Part shown: positions 33,767-45,081 of the stretch, in pieces
Numbering within the stretch: position 1 is the first letter of the stretch
Layout: the number at the start of each line of letters is the position of its first letter
DNA from: Obelidium mucronatum
Lineage: Eukaryota; Chytridiomycota; Chytridiomycetes; Chytridiales; Chytriomycetaceae
Assembly: GCA_025765595.1 (NCBI GenBank)
Contig: JAIVFH010000006.1
Span: 372,001 to 436,000 of the forward strand
Direction of reading: 5' to 3'
Length of the DNA: 64,000 nucleotides
Notes under the pieces: generated by a model
Database searches by the model: none
What the model was told of the DNA's origin: nothing
Seen by the model: only the letters and a program-made list of their open reading frames with translations
Translations under genes and position numbers: made by a program

Positions 33767-34721
33767 CTATCTGGCCTCTAATTTGGTTGAGTGTGGGAGA
33801 CTGCCAGGTAGTAGTTTGGTTTTGTGGTCTTCAAGTAGGAGTGCAAGGGCTGGTTTGTCCGCGATGTACACTTTGAAGGCTTGGGAGGTCCAGCGTCCGC
33901 GTGACATGATTGTTTGGGCTGGGACGCGTCTTTGTGCCAAGATTGTGGCCCCTCCCCGGCGCAGGGATTTGCTCCCCTGGAGTTCTAGGAGTATGTGTTT
34001 CAGCCTATTCAGTGCGCATGTGGGGGTGTTTCCATTGGATGGGAGGAAGAGGTCTGGGCTTGGCGTTTCCATTTTCTTCTGAGATGCCACGTAGTTGTCG
34101 AAGACCGTTTTGGGGTTGCTTTTGTTCAGGTCTGGTTCCGAGTAGAGGTAGCAGTGTGATCCTCTCCCAAATCTGTCAGCTTTGTGGTATGGTAGTTTGT
34201 AGTATGAGTAGTCTGGTGGTTTGGTGTTGGTGGTGGTGATAGTGATTCTTCGGTTGCTGTTGAGTTTTGCCTGCTGGGGGTTGTTGTTGTCTGTGAGTTC
34301 GGCTAGGCGGTGGAGATTCCATAGGCCTGCTGCTGTGATGGCTCTGAAGAGTTTTGCGTTGTGGGTTGTTGGTGGTACGTGTTTGAGGAGTTGTGTGTAG
34401 ATGGTCATGTCTGTTCTGGCTGTCTTGGTTGTTGTGGATGTTGTGGTCCTTGATTTGGTAAGTTTTGCTTTCCCGTGTTCCTTTTTTATTCCGTCTAGGA
34501 GGCGGTGGACGGCAGGGTGGGCGCGAATTGAGTGCCAGTTGTCGTAGCCGTTGAAGAAGTATTTTGTTCCCAGTCCTCCTACGTATGTGAGGATGGTGCC
34601 GTGTTAGTAGTTTGATTTGGCTAAGAAGTTGATGAAGTGACATAGGTGTTCTGCGTTTTCTGGGTTGTTGGATTGTGGTTTGGGGTCTGCTGTTTTGAGG
34701 TATTTCTCCCAGAGTGTCCAT
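33767..34721 (-). pseudogene. DIRS tyrosine recombinase
   Basis: The N-terminal core-binding part reads LTYVGGLGTKYFFNGYDNWH and HPAVHRLLDGIKKEHGKAK, upstream of the catalytic part. The catalytic part contains LWNLHRLAELT (arm I Arg), SLRRGGATILAQRRVPAQTI (arm II H/K-x-x-R), and GRWTSQAFKVYI (catalytic Tyr). At least one in-frame stop near 34605 separates the two halves, and the halves also lie in different frames. Chemically it would cut and rejoin DNA through a 3'-phosphotyrosine without target-site duplication. Confidence 0.8.
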
Positions 34722-34936
34722 GCGTTAGTTGCTGTTTGGTGTGTTGCTGGTTTGAGGCTGTTGTAGAGTCAGTTTTTCATTGATGCATGTAGTTGTGGTG
34801 GTGATGCTGATGTGAGATGTTTTCGTGGACCTTGGCGTTGGCCGCGGTCCGTAGGTGGAGCTGTTGTGAGGCGGTGCCATGGTTTAGAATCCGTAGATGC
34901 CATTGAATCCTCGTATCTTTGGCAGCTCGTTTCTTT

Positions 34937-36300
34937 TTAGCTCAATAATTTTTGCGGTGGGAAATTGGTTTTGAAATGGGTGAGATTTTTTCTGGAGGCT
35001 GCGTCTGAGATGTCGTTTTCTTCTCCTGGTAGGTAGTGGCACCTGTTTGAGATGGATCCTTCAGCTTCTAGGATTGCCATTTCTTGGAGGATGGCTTGGC
35101 TGATTGGTTGTGTTGATTTTAGCATGTGGATGTTCATCCTTACACCCATGTTGTCTGCGTTGCCGAGGACACGTGCTGAGTTTGTGTTGTGTCGATTTAC
35201 CAGGAGGTAGAGTGCTAGGTATTGTGTGTACAGTTCAGATACTCTGATGTGGAGGTCTTTCCCTTGTTGTTGGAATCTGGCGGCTGAGTGGTAAAAGTAG
35301 ACCAAGTCTAGTGTCACAAACTAGATGCCTAAGCCTTGGAGGCATGTGTCGGCTGTGAAGATGATGTCTGCTTCGGAGGCGTGCCAAGCTTCCATTTCAG
35401 GTAGTCTTAGTGGCGGGGCTCGTTTGATGTATTCATTGATGTAGGAGATTGCGTTTTTTGATCTTGGTGGCGTTTTCATGGATGCGTTTTTGTTGTCGCC
35501 CATCACTTTCATGTCTGTGTATATGGGTGAGATGAATGGTTTGATGAGTAGGTAGACGTTGCAAGTCCAGTTGAGGTATCCTGTGAGTTCTTGCCAGGAA
35601 GTGAGTGGTCTGCGTGTGTCTGAGGTAGTCCATTCAGTCAAGAATGCTTTAAGTTCTTCTTTGGCTTTTGCGTTCATGCTGAATGTGAGCAGTATTGTGT
35701 CGACCTAGAAGCCAATAATAGTGATGGAGATCCCCCATTTGTCTTTGGACCGAGATGTGGGTATCCCGAATTCTTCGAGTGACTGGATAATAGTGATGAG
35801 TTGTCTTGGTTTCTTCTTTTGCATGGTTGCTTCTGTTCTTTGGTAAGCTAGTCCAAAGAGGTAGATAAGTAGTGGGATGGTGAGGATGGTATTGCTGTAC
35901 CAGCTTAGTAGGTGTCCAATTGCTGTCCAGGCGAATGGTCCTGATCTGATTCCAAAGGAGATGCAGTGGTCTGCCCAGAATTTATTTTGCTGTTGTAGAA
36001 ATTGTAGGGATGCAATTATTGGGTGGAGGGGTAGTAGTCGGAAGGCTCCGGTTACGTCGCATTTGAAGGCTACTACCATGTATCCTGGTGGGCAGTTGTT
36101 TTTCATGTGTCGGAGGTGTCCGGCAAGGTGGTGGAGGTTGTCGTACGATACTGTCACGTGGATGTCTTTGATATGTGAGTTCAGTGCAGCGTCTCCTTTC
36201 GAGGAGTGGTTGTGGATCAGCCTTGGTTTGGTCTTCTTTTCATTGATGAAAAGGGGACTGTAGCGCAGTATTTTGGTAGGAATCCGATTGGTTCTGATAT
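34937..36300 (-). pseudogene. DIRS reverse transcriptase and RNase H
   Basis: The RT start SPLFINEKKTKPRLIHNHSS is followed by the palm motif VVAFKCDVTGAFRLLPLHP and FGIRSGPFAWTAIGHL. The position where YVDD is expected reads LLIYLFGLAYQ, so the catalytic acids are lost. Next come the thumb-like WQELTGYLNWTCNVYLL and an RNase H-like part (ELYTQYLALYLLVNRHN, ADNMGVRMNIH, YLPGEENDISDAASR). A stop lies at 35320. The arrangement fits DIRS elements. Confidence 0.75.
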
Positions 36301-36941
36301 CTCCCTAGGTTCCTCTCCTTTTGGATAGTGTCCTTCAGGACTTGGAAGTGGGCTGCGGGGTTGAGTCTGTTTGGTAGCAGTTTTGGTTGTTCCGGTCTGT
36401 CCAGGTGGCCGTCGCCGAAGTAGAAGCCATTTCTTAATGCTTTCAGGACAGATTGGACGTGTGGTTGGTTTGGTGTGTTATCAGGGCTCTTTCAAGCCTG
36501 GTGGTGTTTATTGGTGTTATAATTGGGAAGAGTTTTGGCCGGGTCATGAGACATTTCATGATACGTTGGTAGCGGTGGTTGTTTCTGGGGAGTCTGGCAG
36601 TGGTGGCCTTGTGAGTGTGGATTCTGCAGACGGGATGGTCCGGGGGTTTGTAAAATCTTGGAAGTGTCCGCGGGACCATTTTGGGAAGCGAGAGTTGTTG
36701 TTGAGGCTCCTCTCTTCCTCCGACCAGTCGGCATCAAATGGGTGTTTTGGGTGTTGGGTGTTGGTGGTGTTTATTGTTGGTTGTTGGGTGGTGTCTGTTG
36801 TTAGTTGTTGGGTGGAAGAAATTTGTTATTGTCGTCGTGAATGGGTTTCAGCATGTAATGAGAAGTGTTTGTTTTATTTGGTGTTGTTGGTCTTCTCTGC
36901 TGGTTGTTTCTGAGGGTTGTTCCAGTGGGCCTGCTGCCGCA

Positions 36942-38600
36942 TCACTGAAAGGGCTTTGGAGCAGAAATGTCGACGTCAGGGTGCTTTGCTGCTGCTGAGT
37001 GGGGTGCATCGATGTCTTTCTGTACTGCACAGACAATGCAGGCATGTGCGCGTTTGCAGGTGTCTTGACTTTGGCATTGCTCGATATTGTAGTTGTAGCA
37101 GACCGGGATAGGTTTGTAATTTCTCATGAAGTCGCCCACTTTGTTTGGATTGTAGAGCCAGGTTGGTCTGTTGTTGGCGTTGTTTCTGCTGCTATTTCCC
37201 TGGTGGTTGTTGTTGCTGGCGTTTGCTGGGTCTGTGATGCTTCTGGGTCTTGTTGCAATAGCCTGGGCGGATTTTGTTAGCTCGTTGATGCAATCTTGGA
37301 GGTCTTTGATTTGTTGGTTGTTGGAGTGGGTGTTGGATGGCGGCGAAGTATTGGGAGTGTACCCGTACAAGTCGTTGGAACTGATTTTGTTGGAGCTGGA
37401 ATAATAGTGGGCTCCTAGGTGGGTGAACTTGAGTTGTTCTTTGAATTCATGGTTACCGTGGAATTGGAGACGGTAGGTGGTGGCATATTGGAGCCAGTCG
37501 GTCATGTAGCGGATGAAGGACGGGAAAAAGTCACAGTTGTGTCCGTGTTGGGCGTTCAGTCTGGAGGCCTCCGAGATGAGCTCGGTGATTGAATCCGCGT
37601 AGAAGGAGCCGTGGCGGTCTCGGTGGATGATGTTGACAATGTCTCTGTATTTGTACATGGCCGATTGCCAGGAGGAGAAGTGCATCAGGTCTTTGATTGC
37701 AAGCATCCCTTTGGCTGCTAAGTTTCCTTGGTCCGCGTTGGCTAGAATGGTTCTGGGATCAGGGGTAAAAGCGTCAGTTTTAGTTTTGATTGATTGTGGG
37801 ACATCTTTGGGGTTTCCAAAGAACTCTGGTTGCGGTGGGACTTGTCTGATGGCCAGGTTGAGTTGATATGGGTAGTTGGCCAGGCGGAATAGTTCGGATA
37901 GGGACTTGACTGTGGCGTCGCCCTGCGGTCTTTCATGTCCAAGGTAGAGTATTATGACTTTGTAGATCTTGGGTTGGTCTTGGAGGTTGGCCCATTTTGC
38001 CCTGGAGGCGGTGATTTGTTGCAGGAAGGTTGGCCTGTTGTAGTGAGGTTGGTACTCGATAGGACCCATGTAGATGAGGTCGAGGAATTTCTGCATGTAG
38101 AAAGATGGAACTCTATCTTTCTCGACAAGGATACCTTGGTTTGCTGTGTCCATGACATAAGTCGTGTTAGGGGCAGCGTGGTGTTGGTGTTGTTGGTGTT
38201 GGTGTTGGTGTTGGTGTTGATGTTGGTGTTGGTGTTGTTGGTGTTGTTGGTGTTGTTGGTGTTGGTAGTATGGTGAGCCGAATGCATTGGTGATGCTGGC
38301 AGCTCCCCTGTATTTGTTTTTGAAGTCGTAGACAGATTTCTGCATTACTTTGAGGTGTCTCGTGTAAGCTGCTGCTGCCCTGGATCTGGCGTCCTCAGTG
38401 TCCTGGAGACAGATGTAGGGGTAGCAGATCGCCCAGATGAGACGGGCTTTGATGAACGAAGGCCCGAAGAAGGATTGTTTGTTGCTGATTGCTTCTCTGA
38501 GGCAATCCAGCACGTCAGGTTGTCTGTATCTGTCCGTTGGGAACTCGCCTTCCTGCCAGGTTTGTACCGTTAGCTCGGTGAGTTCGGCAAAATCTTCCAA
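36942..38600 (-). CDS. Gag-like protein of the DIRS element
   Basis: 552-codon open frame starting MEDFAELTELTVQTWQEGEF. It contains a long His/Gln repeat (38177-38271, HQHQHQ), a helical middle, and an Asn/Ser-rich linker. The C-terminal CCCH-like finger reads CYNYNIEQCQSQDTCKRAHA then CIVC. An adjacent frame at 38866-38570 (SSKRAFEDLFGDDELGTAPN, basic PKRR) probably encoded its original N-terminus and is joined by a one-base shift near 38600. Nucleic-acid binding in virus-like particles is inferred from position and finger. Confidence 0.65.
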   Translation of the reverse strand: MEDFAELTELTVQTWQEGEFPTDRYRQPDVLDCLREAISNKQSFFGPSFIKARLIWAICYPYICLQDTEDARSRAAAAYTRHLKVMQKSVYDFKNKYRGAASITNAFGSPYYQHQQHQQHQQHQHQHQHQHQHQHQQHQHHAAPNTTYVMDTANQGILVEKDRVPSFYMQKFLDLIYMGPIEYQPHYNRPTFLQQITASRAKWANLQDQPKIYKVIILYLGHERPQGDATVKSLSELFRLANYPYQLNLAIRQVPPQPEFFGNPKDVPQSIKTKTDAFTPDPRTILANADQGNLAAKGMLAIKDLMHFSSWQSAMYKYRDIVNIIHRDRHGSFYADSITELISEASRLNAQHGHNCDFFPSFIRYMTDWLQYATTYRLQFHGNHEFKEQLKFTHLGAHYYSSSNKISSNDLYGYTPNTSPPSNTHSNNQQIKDLQDCINELTKSAQAIATRPRSITDPANASNNNHQGNSSRNNANNRPTWLYNPNKVGDFMRNYKPIPVCYNYNIEQCQSQDTCKRAHACIVCAVQKDIDAPHSAAAKHPDVDISAPKPFQ

Positions 38601-39389
38601 GAACCAAGCTGGTACTGGTTGCAGGGCTTGGGCTTTGTTTGGGGCCGTGGCGGGGGAATCGAGACGCGGAGCTTGCTCCTTGGTGTTTCGAGGCCTGGCA
38701 GAAGACGACGCTTGGGGTTTGGGGCGGTGCCGAGCTCGTCGTCGCCAAATAGATCCTCGAATGCGCGCTTGCTGGACCTTGGGATTGGCGGGCTGTCGAC
38801 ATCGGTGGTAGTGGTGTTTGGTAGAATGGCTTGGGTGGTGCCTTCAGTACTGGTGGGTTCGGGCATCCTGGCCGTTTTGCCCAGGTTCTTGCGGCAGTCC
38901 CCCGCGTCGTTGGATTCCGCGTCGTCGCCATTGTCGTCTTCTTTGCGTCGGTGTGGGTGGGTGGGTGTTGATCACGGCCACATCGGGCATCCGACGCTTA
39001 GCTGGACTCTGAGTTCCGTTCCAGCGCGTTGCGTCGTTGGCTTGGGCTCTCGCGACGATCTAGATCGGGCGGTGCGCGCTTGCGGGGGGTTGTTGTTGGG
39101 TTGGGGCAGGGGACTTTTTGTCATTGCCGCCCAGCCTGGCTGCGATTGATGGCATTGTCGCTGGTTTTGCTACTTCGGCTGCGTAGTCGCAGTCGGAACG
39201 GAGGCGTCTGTTGGACATTGCTCGTTGTTTGGTTAGTTGTTTGTACTGTTGGAAGCACTGGTGACTCAATTGGCAAGTCACGGGTTTTCGGAAAGAATAA
39301 GGGGCCTGGTTTATTCTCCCCGTAAACCCTAGCCCTTTCGATTTCATAATAAATCTTTTTAATATTGATAACTAAAATCAACAGGTACA

Positions 39390-39482
39390 CAGCAGCGCTT
39401 TGCCGGTCCCTTACCATCTTCAATGCCTCACTAGTTCACCTTTGACTTCAGGTAAGGGTCATGGTTGATAGCCTGCTGCAGG
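39390..39482. repeat. right terminal repeat of the DIRS-like element
   Basis: Matches 33486-33559 in direct orientation except for a longer spacer between the hairpin arms (about 33 versus 15 bp). The CCCTTACC/GGTAAGGG inverted pair is conserved. The sequence just beyond it (39495 on) belongs to a copia reverse transcriptase, so the border is sharp. Confidence 0.7.
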
Positions 39483-39494
39483 CACTAACGCACA

Positions 39495-42033
39495 ACACCC
39501 CCGTTGCCAACTTCTTATACCAAGTACGACCTGCTTGTTTTAATCCATAAAGTCCTTTTAGGAGCTCATAGACCCTGCCAGTTCCATCATCGTATCTGGG
39601 AGGTTGCTTCATGTAGAAAAGTGACTGAGCGTATGCCTAGTGGTTTTGTAGTTTTACTAAGTGTTATTTGTATTTTGATTAGTGTATCGTTGTTGATTCG
39701 AGGATTCAGGTAAGAGTATATGTGTTTTTGTAATGTGTGTGTTAAAAAGTTGTTTTGATTTTTGTAGTGATTTGTATGTGGAGAGTTTCCTCTCTTCAAG
39801 AGTACTTCTAATTGTATGTGACTACCGTTGATATTGGTCAAGGTATGTAATTTGTTTATGTGTTGGGGATCCTGGGATCAGGGTTTGGCCCTTATTAATT
39901 TAATTTTTGTTTGTGTATTGTTCAATCCGTTCCCGTTAAGTCTTACAAGGCGTCCCCCGCAAGTTCCAAACAAGATGAATGGTAAGGAAGGATTGGGGTT
40001 ATTGTTGTTGTATCTTACGTTTTTGTTAAATGTTGATTTATGTTTTGTCGTTCAAGTCTTGGGGTATTTGCCTTGAGGATGGTGTGATGAAGTTTTGGCT
40101 GCTTGCGGTTGAATCGCAACGCTGGGAGTGTCTCAGCATCAAGAGGTTTGTGTTTGACTTTTTCCATTATGTCAAGGTAGTTTTTAACATTTGTATCCAC
40201 AGTGACGTTGTCTTGATTAGTGACTTTGGTAAACCAACCAAGTTGTGTGGAGGTGGCAAATGTTGGTTGCAGCCACAACGGGTAGATGGTTGGCTTGAAG
40301 ATACAATCTTTGTATCAAACAAGGTGGACGCGAGCAGCTTCCAAGTTGAGGACTATGACTTGGGATGGAGTCTTGGATCCAAGGTATATTCCTTCTTTCC
40401 TTGTTGGTTCCATCTTGCTCACAATTTGTGTTGATACAGGGAGATACTTGACAACACACCCAAAGGGCTGGAGGCGGGACGTTTGAGGACAAATTCTGGA
40501 TATGGCGTATTCGGGACTATCAATATTGCGGGAGATAACAAGTAGGACGTTGTTGAATTCTGATGCCGCATATCCCCAATATTCTAATGGAATGCTGCTC
40601 CAGTATTCCTGGCTCAAATGAAATATTGTTTAGTTTGCAATATTTCATGAGATCTTTCCAGTTCTCTTGGATCAATTTGTATCCGTTTTGTGGTGAGTTG
40701 GTATTTTGTTATCGTCTTTTGATGAAGACAGATAGCCCACACTAATGCTTCATCTTTGTGTTCAACTAGTGTGAAGACAGACCTCTTTGAACCATAATTG
40801 TTCATCACAAGTGTGTATGGATATTTTCCAAGATACAGTGGTTTGATTTTGACAAAGTCTTGTTCACCAGGTAAATGTTTCTTCGGATCTGACTTAAACA
40901 GTTGCTTATTTGTTTTACAAATTTCGCAGGAATCGCATGGCATTGGCTTTGGCAGAAATTGAATTGGATGCAAGTCGCTTGAAGTATGATGACGCTGCAT
41001 GTGTCTGAGTCTTGCGTCACTGGCATGTCCAAGGAGACGGTATTGAAGCTCATAATCCATTAAGTTGTTTAACATTTGACGACAATGCTCTTTCTAACTG
41101 TCCTTTGCTCAATTCCCTTAGATGCATATTCTGGAGTTTGGCAGAAAGTAGCAAATGGAACTGACGTGACTGATTGGATGGGATGGGGTGATTGCGTACT
41201 GGGAGGAAGTGCAGGCCATTCCTCTTGACACATTGGAATAGTGGTTGATGTGGTCCCAAGTCAGATGATGGATGGGACTTAAAGATGAAACCAGGAAGTC
41301 CTCTTGAAGAATGGAAATGAAGTCCAGCGTCTTCAAGGTCATTGGTCCCGATAAGGTGAGTTACAAATTTTGAAGTGCGGCACGCGTCTTTGATTAATAA
41401 CACATATCCATTTTCTAGAATAATGATTGCGTCTCCAGTTCCAGTTATTTGAAGCGGGTTCCATCTTCGTCAGCGGTGCCGGTGGTTGGGTTACACGGAG
41501 GAAAAGAGACAAAATAGTTTGAGTTTCAAGTGTTTCAACTTGTAGATAGTAGTAGTTGTAGTAGTAGAATAACCGATGTTTGTAGTAGAGTTAGAAGTTG
41601 TAGCGGCTTTGGTAGTAGCGGCTGAGGTACTTGTTTAGCAAAGAATGCTTGAACGTTCCCGCTTTTTAAGGGTTCCCTGACTAATTGGGACAGGGAAATT
41701 TAACAGATGTTTAGTAATAAGGCTTCTCAATCTGTTGTAGAGGGACTGGAAGCGGTGCTGGTTCTGTAGACAGGTGAGCTGATGGTTGTGGGCACTAGAG
41801 AGATTTTGGAGAGAATTCTTAAAATTTATTTCCAAACATGGAGCTTGTAACATGAGTTTCGTGTGCCTCCAACACTTTGGTGACTGGCGGTACGCCAATT
41901 GGTTTCGGATGTCCCAAGAGTGGCAGCGGCAATGGACTCAGTTGGATACACCTTCAGGTAGTAGAGGCCCCAGAGGAAATGCGTCTTGGTGAGTTTGAGT
42001 GACAACATAGAAGGCTTGATGATGACCCAGAGG
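39495..42033 (-). mobile_element. Ty1/copia retrotransposon remnants
   Basis: The minus strand shows a Gag-like start (42033-41640), then GAG-pre-integrase (LQYRLLGHASDARLRHMQRH, about 41060-40980). The integrase zinc part (MPCDSCEICKTNKQ) and core (YPYTLVMNNYGSKRSVFTLV) follow. Next is the integrase C-terminus (QPFGCVVKYLPVS, EGIYLGSKTPSQV; about 40480-40370). A reverse-transcriptase piece (MKQPPRYDDGTGRVYELLKG then LYGLKQAGRTWYKKLATG; 39610-39495) stops at the DIRS border. Stops and frameshifts are frequent. No LTRs are visible; GTAGTA microsatellite-like sequence lies at 41540-41620. Confidence 0.8.
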
Positions 42034-43571
42034 TCACATGCCGACATCACAGAAAGCCCAAAAAAAGAAGCAAAGCGTCAAGACCAATCCCTGTGAGCTT
42101 GAAGATACTTGTCAGCAGACTTAAAGATAATTGAGATGCCAGTTTGACAAAAGACCAGATAAGTGAGATTTCCAAAGGAGAGGTTTCAGGGGCCAAAGCG
42201 TCAATGAACTTGACACGGTCTTCAAAAAATCCTTCATGAAATTGATGCTTCGTGAAGATGGGAGAAAGGGAGTAATGAATTTTTAAGTTTTTGGTGATGG
42301 GGCAGAAGTATTTGAGGGGGGTTATATACTTTTTTGGAGAAGCATGATCTAAATTTTTTACCTAATAAGGGTTTCAAAAAGTCTATAAATAGCAGTAGTT
42401 TTCTCACCAAGAAAATCTAAAATCTATTTTTTATCCCCAACTTCTACTTACCTTTCAAGTTCTCATGGGAGCGCGTCCTCAATACGCTGCTGATGGGAAG
42501 ACTGTCATGCCAGCAGCCAAGTACAAAGCAAAAGAATGGACTGCACAAGACATGGCACTACTTCTTGATCTTGTTAAAGCTGACCCGGAATTGACTGGTT
42601 GAGATGCCCGCAGTCGTCAACCACAGTGACTGGCTCTCTTTGAAACTTCCACTTTGAAAAGCAAGATTAATGCATGCATTAATCATCTTTGAGATGATGA
42701 AAGTAAGTGGTTTCCCTTTATTATAACACATTGTCTTCATTTTTCTTTGATTAAAATTTGATTTAATCAACACACTCACTGCTGAGGCGGCACGTGACTT
42801 GTCCAACGCAAAGAGACAACAAAGGACACCTCATCAAAACAAGTCAGAAAAGAAGGAGGAGTGGGCGCTTCTTCAAGCTTGCACTGATAAAAATGCAAGA
42901 CCTTTGGATCGGGAACCAACACGTGAAGAGGCTGCGAGGGAGCTTGCTTTGACTATCTGACGAAGGGGAGACCGCCAAAGACCCCTATTAATCCAGCTGA
43001 CAAACTGCCTCTTAAGCCAGCAGTGACCAATCCATCCTTGTATTCATCTGTTGCAACGTCCGCCAAGAAACCAGCCCTTCAAGAAAATTTGTCTGAAAAT
43101 TTTCAAATGGGTCAACTGGGTGCTGGTTCAAACATTGTGCTGCATGACTTGGTTTGGTATCAAGAAGATGGAAAGTATTATGATATGGTGTATATTTACA
43201 ATATGGAGGGGATCAAATTGACTTTCCAGATCTCACCTGATACCTGCTCGTTAAAATGTCGGTACACGCCTTGCTTGAAGGCACCCATGATTGTGACTCT
43301 CCAAGAAACGTTTCCGTTTACCAGTACTTTGGAAATGCTGGGGCTGAACAGTTCACTTGCTTCATCCACTTTCCCTACCCGGTCGAGAGGGAAAAAAGAG
43401 TGCCACCTATCCAAAAAAGTGGCCATTACTGGGGTATCACCTGACAGCAGTCTGGTGACTGTGAAGGCTGCCCGTCCTGGTGGAATTGTTCTAATTTACA
43501 GATTGGCAGGACAGACTTCTCAAGTGACAAGACAAATTGAATATGAGAACTTTGGTGTTTTATTGGAAGAG
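42034..43571. mobile_element. second copy (1,538 bp) of the TIR element body
   Basis: Collinear with 27672-29209 at a constant offset of 14,362 bp with no indels. I see only about four or five substitutions (for example GGAG/AAAG near 42121, CAAAT/CTAAT near 42361, TAC/TAT near 43180, ACAC/AGAC near 43531), so identity is above 99.5%. It lacks the left DDE fragment and the left TIR. Just beyond the right end the sequence TTAATAGTGCATCT resembles the right TIR after a short internal deletion. It lies next to copia remnants. Confidence 0.85.
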
Positions 43572-43577
43572 ATTTAA
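43023..43577 (+). CDS. unknown protein encoded in the TIR element (copy 2)
   Basis: 184-codon frame nearly identical to the one at 28661-29212. One internal difference gives Arg instead of Thr (VTRQIEYENFG), and the end is LLEEI. The same upstream Myb-like segment (KEWTAQDMALLLDLV) with the same stops precedes it. No function can be assigned. Confidence 0.4.
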   Translation: MTNPSLYSSVATSAKKPALQENLSENFQMGQLGAGSNIVLHDLVWYQEDGKYYDMVYIYNMEGIKLTFQISPDTCSLKCRYTPCLKAPMIVTLQETFPFTSTLEMLGLNSSLASSTFPTRSRGKKECHLSKKVAITGVSPDSSLVTVKAARPGGIVLIYRLAGQTSQVTRQIEYENFGVLLEEI

Positions 43578-43591
43578 TAGTGCATCTATCT

Positions 43592-45081
43592 GAGCTTCAA
43601 TCTCACAATGGTTTGTTATTTATCTTTGATAGTACAACAAGTACGTGCTGTTGAATTACTCACTACAATTTATATTAAGGCAAGCCAATTAGTGATGAAG
43701 TTGCTCATTTTTTGATCACCCTATGGCTACATCTCTCTGCCAACAATCAACACTGCAGATCTTGATTTCATGCAGCACCTGGTATTAGATAATTCAATGA
43801 GCCAGACGGCAATTACAGAGTAACTGCTTTTTGATTTAACAATTCAAGCAAACGTAAATTGAACAGGAAGCTTAAGTGCAACCTTCCTCATTTACAACCA
43901 GAGCACATTTCTTCATTCAAAACCAGCAAAGAATTTCACCCAGTAAACTGATTTGCTGATGAATTTGAGTCCAGTAATTACTATTTCTGTTTATCTCTGC
44001 CTTGGCAAGTGGCAGTTGTTTCGTTACTTTTTCTACCTGCCACTAGAAATTTTCTGTGCTTGCCGCGGCTTTCCATTCCAAGGCCAAAAGAACCCTGCTT
44101 TCTTATACCTTCAACCTGTGCCGCAAGTCATTTGGTTGAAGTTGTGAGAGACAGTTCTTTGGAATCTGATTTTGTTTATTGTTTCACAAAGCAGAACAAT
44201 TTGTGAGCATTTAAAATAAGGTGCCCAGTGGCGCAACACTTTTGTTGCTGGATTTTGGTACAAACCTTGTCATCTTGAACTCAATTTGAATACAAACCCT
44301 CTAATAATATCTGCCTTTCGGTAATACAAGCAAGCACATTCGCACAATCTAGCACTCCTAATTTTATACTGCCTACAAACGTGCTTTGTTTCATTCAGCA
44401 CTTGCAATAATCATGAGTGACATCAAAGAATGGATCAAGAATGGAGCCAATCTGTTGAGCCCTGATTGACAAGTCCGCAAGTACTTTCCCTGCTTTTTCC
44501 ATTTCAATGGAGACTACCCAGAACAGGTGCTGGTTGCTTCTGTGAGCCCTGTCTGTAAGTGTTCTCCAATGCCTTGTTGCTTTGTTCCAGAACATGCGTT
44601 GAGCGAGTGCAGAAAATCTTGCATATGGTTCTGAAAACATAACAGATTATGAAACAGAACTTTGATTCATCTATGGCAAAGTCTTCTCACTCTCTTCAAC
44701 TCAAGTCCTTTCCCGCTGACATCCAAGTTTCATTTGTTCAAAACACTTATTACCATTGGGCGCCACGTTTTGTATTCATTCAGCAATTACAACTTATCCA
44801 ATGCAAGTGATGTAAATTGTAATTTTCGGATACCATCTCTGGGACATGATAAACAATAGATAGAGGACTGACATGGAAAAGCGGTACTTGATATTGTTGA
44901 CAATCAATTTGCCCGTGTCACCAAATTTCAATGATTGTGCCGGTGGATTCCATTCAGGTATTAAAAGTTGTGATAAATTTAGCATTCAAATAAATGAGAA
45001 TATATTTGAAAGGAACAGATTTGGGCAATGTCAGTAATGTGGCATTCATTTTGCGTCTATCTTTTTTATCATTAAATAGTC
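43592..45081. other. 1.5-kb stretch without a recognisable gene
   Basis: AT-rich sequence between the TIR-element copy and SCAMP. Short reading frames exist on both strands (for example 44640-44395 and 44985-44794 on the minus strand), but none shows a family motif or sensible splice pattern. It may be decayed transposon sequence. Confidence 0.5.

Larger units (their letters stand above)
33486..39482 (-). mobile_element. DIRS-like tyrosine-recombinase retrotransposon
   Basis: Minus-strand order: Gag-like protein with CCCH finger (38600-36942), reverse transcriptase and RNase H (36300-34937), then tyrosine recombinase (34721-33767). A tyrosine recombinase instead of an integrase, next to RT-RH, is the hallmark of DIRS/Ngaro/PAT retrotransposons. 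Both ends carry a roughly 75-93-bp repeat in the same orientation (33486-33559 and 39390-39482). These share GCAGCGCTTTGCCGGTCCC, then the CCCTTACC...GGTAAGGG hairpin, then GATAGCCTGCTGCAGG. The Gag frame is open for 552 codons, while RT and YR have stops, so this copy is recently dead. Confidence 0.82.

Noticed and set aside
38177..38276. A Val/Leu-rich plus-strand membrane-like frame (VLVLVLVL)
   Set aside because: It is the antisense of the His/Gln repeat in the DIRS Gag gene.
44395..44985. Two minus-strand short frames as a possible gene
   Set aside because: No motif, no convincing splice partners, and located in probable decayed repeat sequence.
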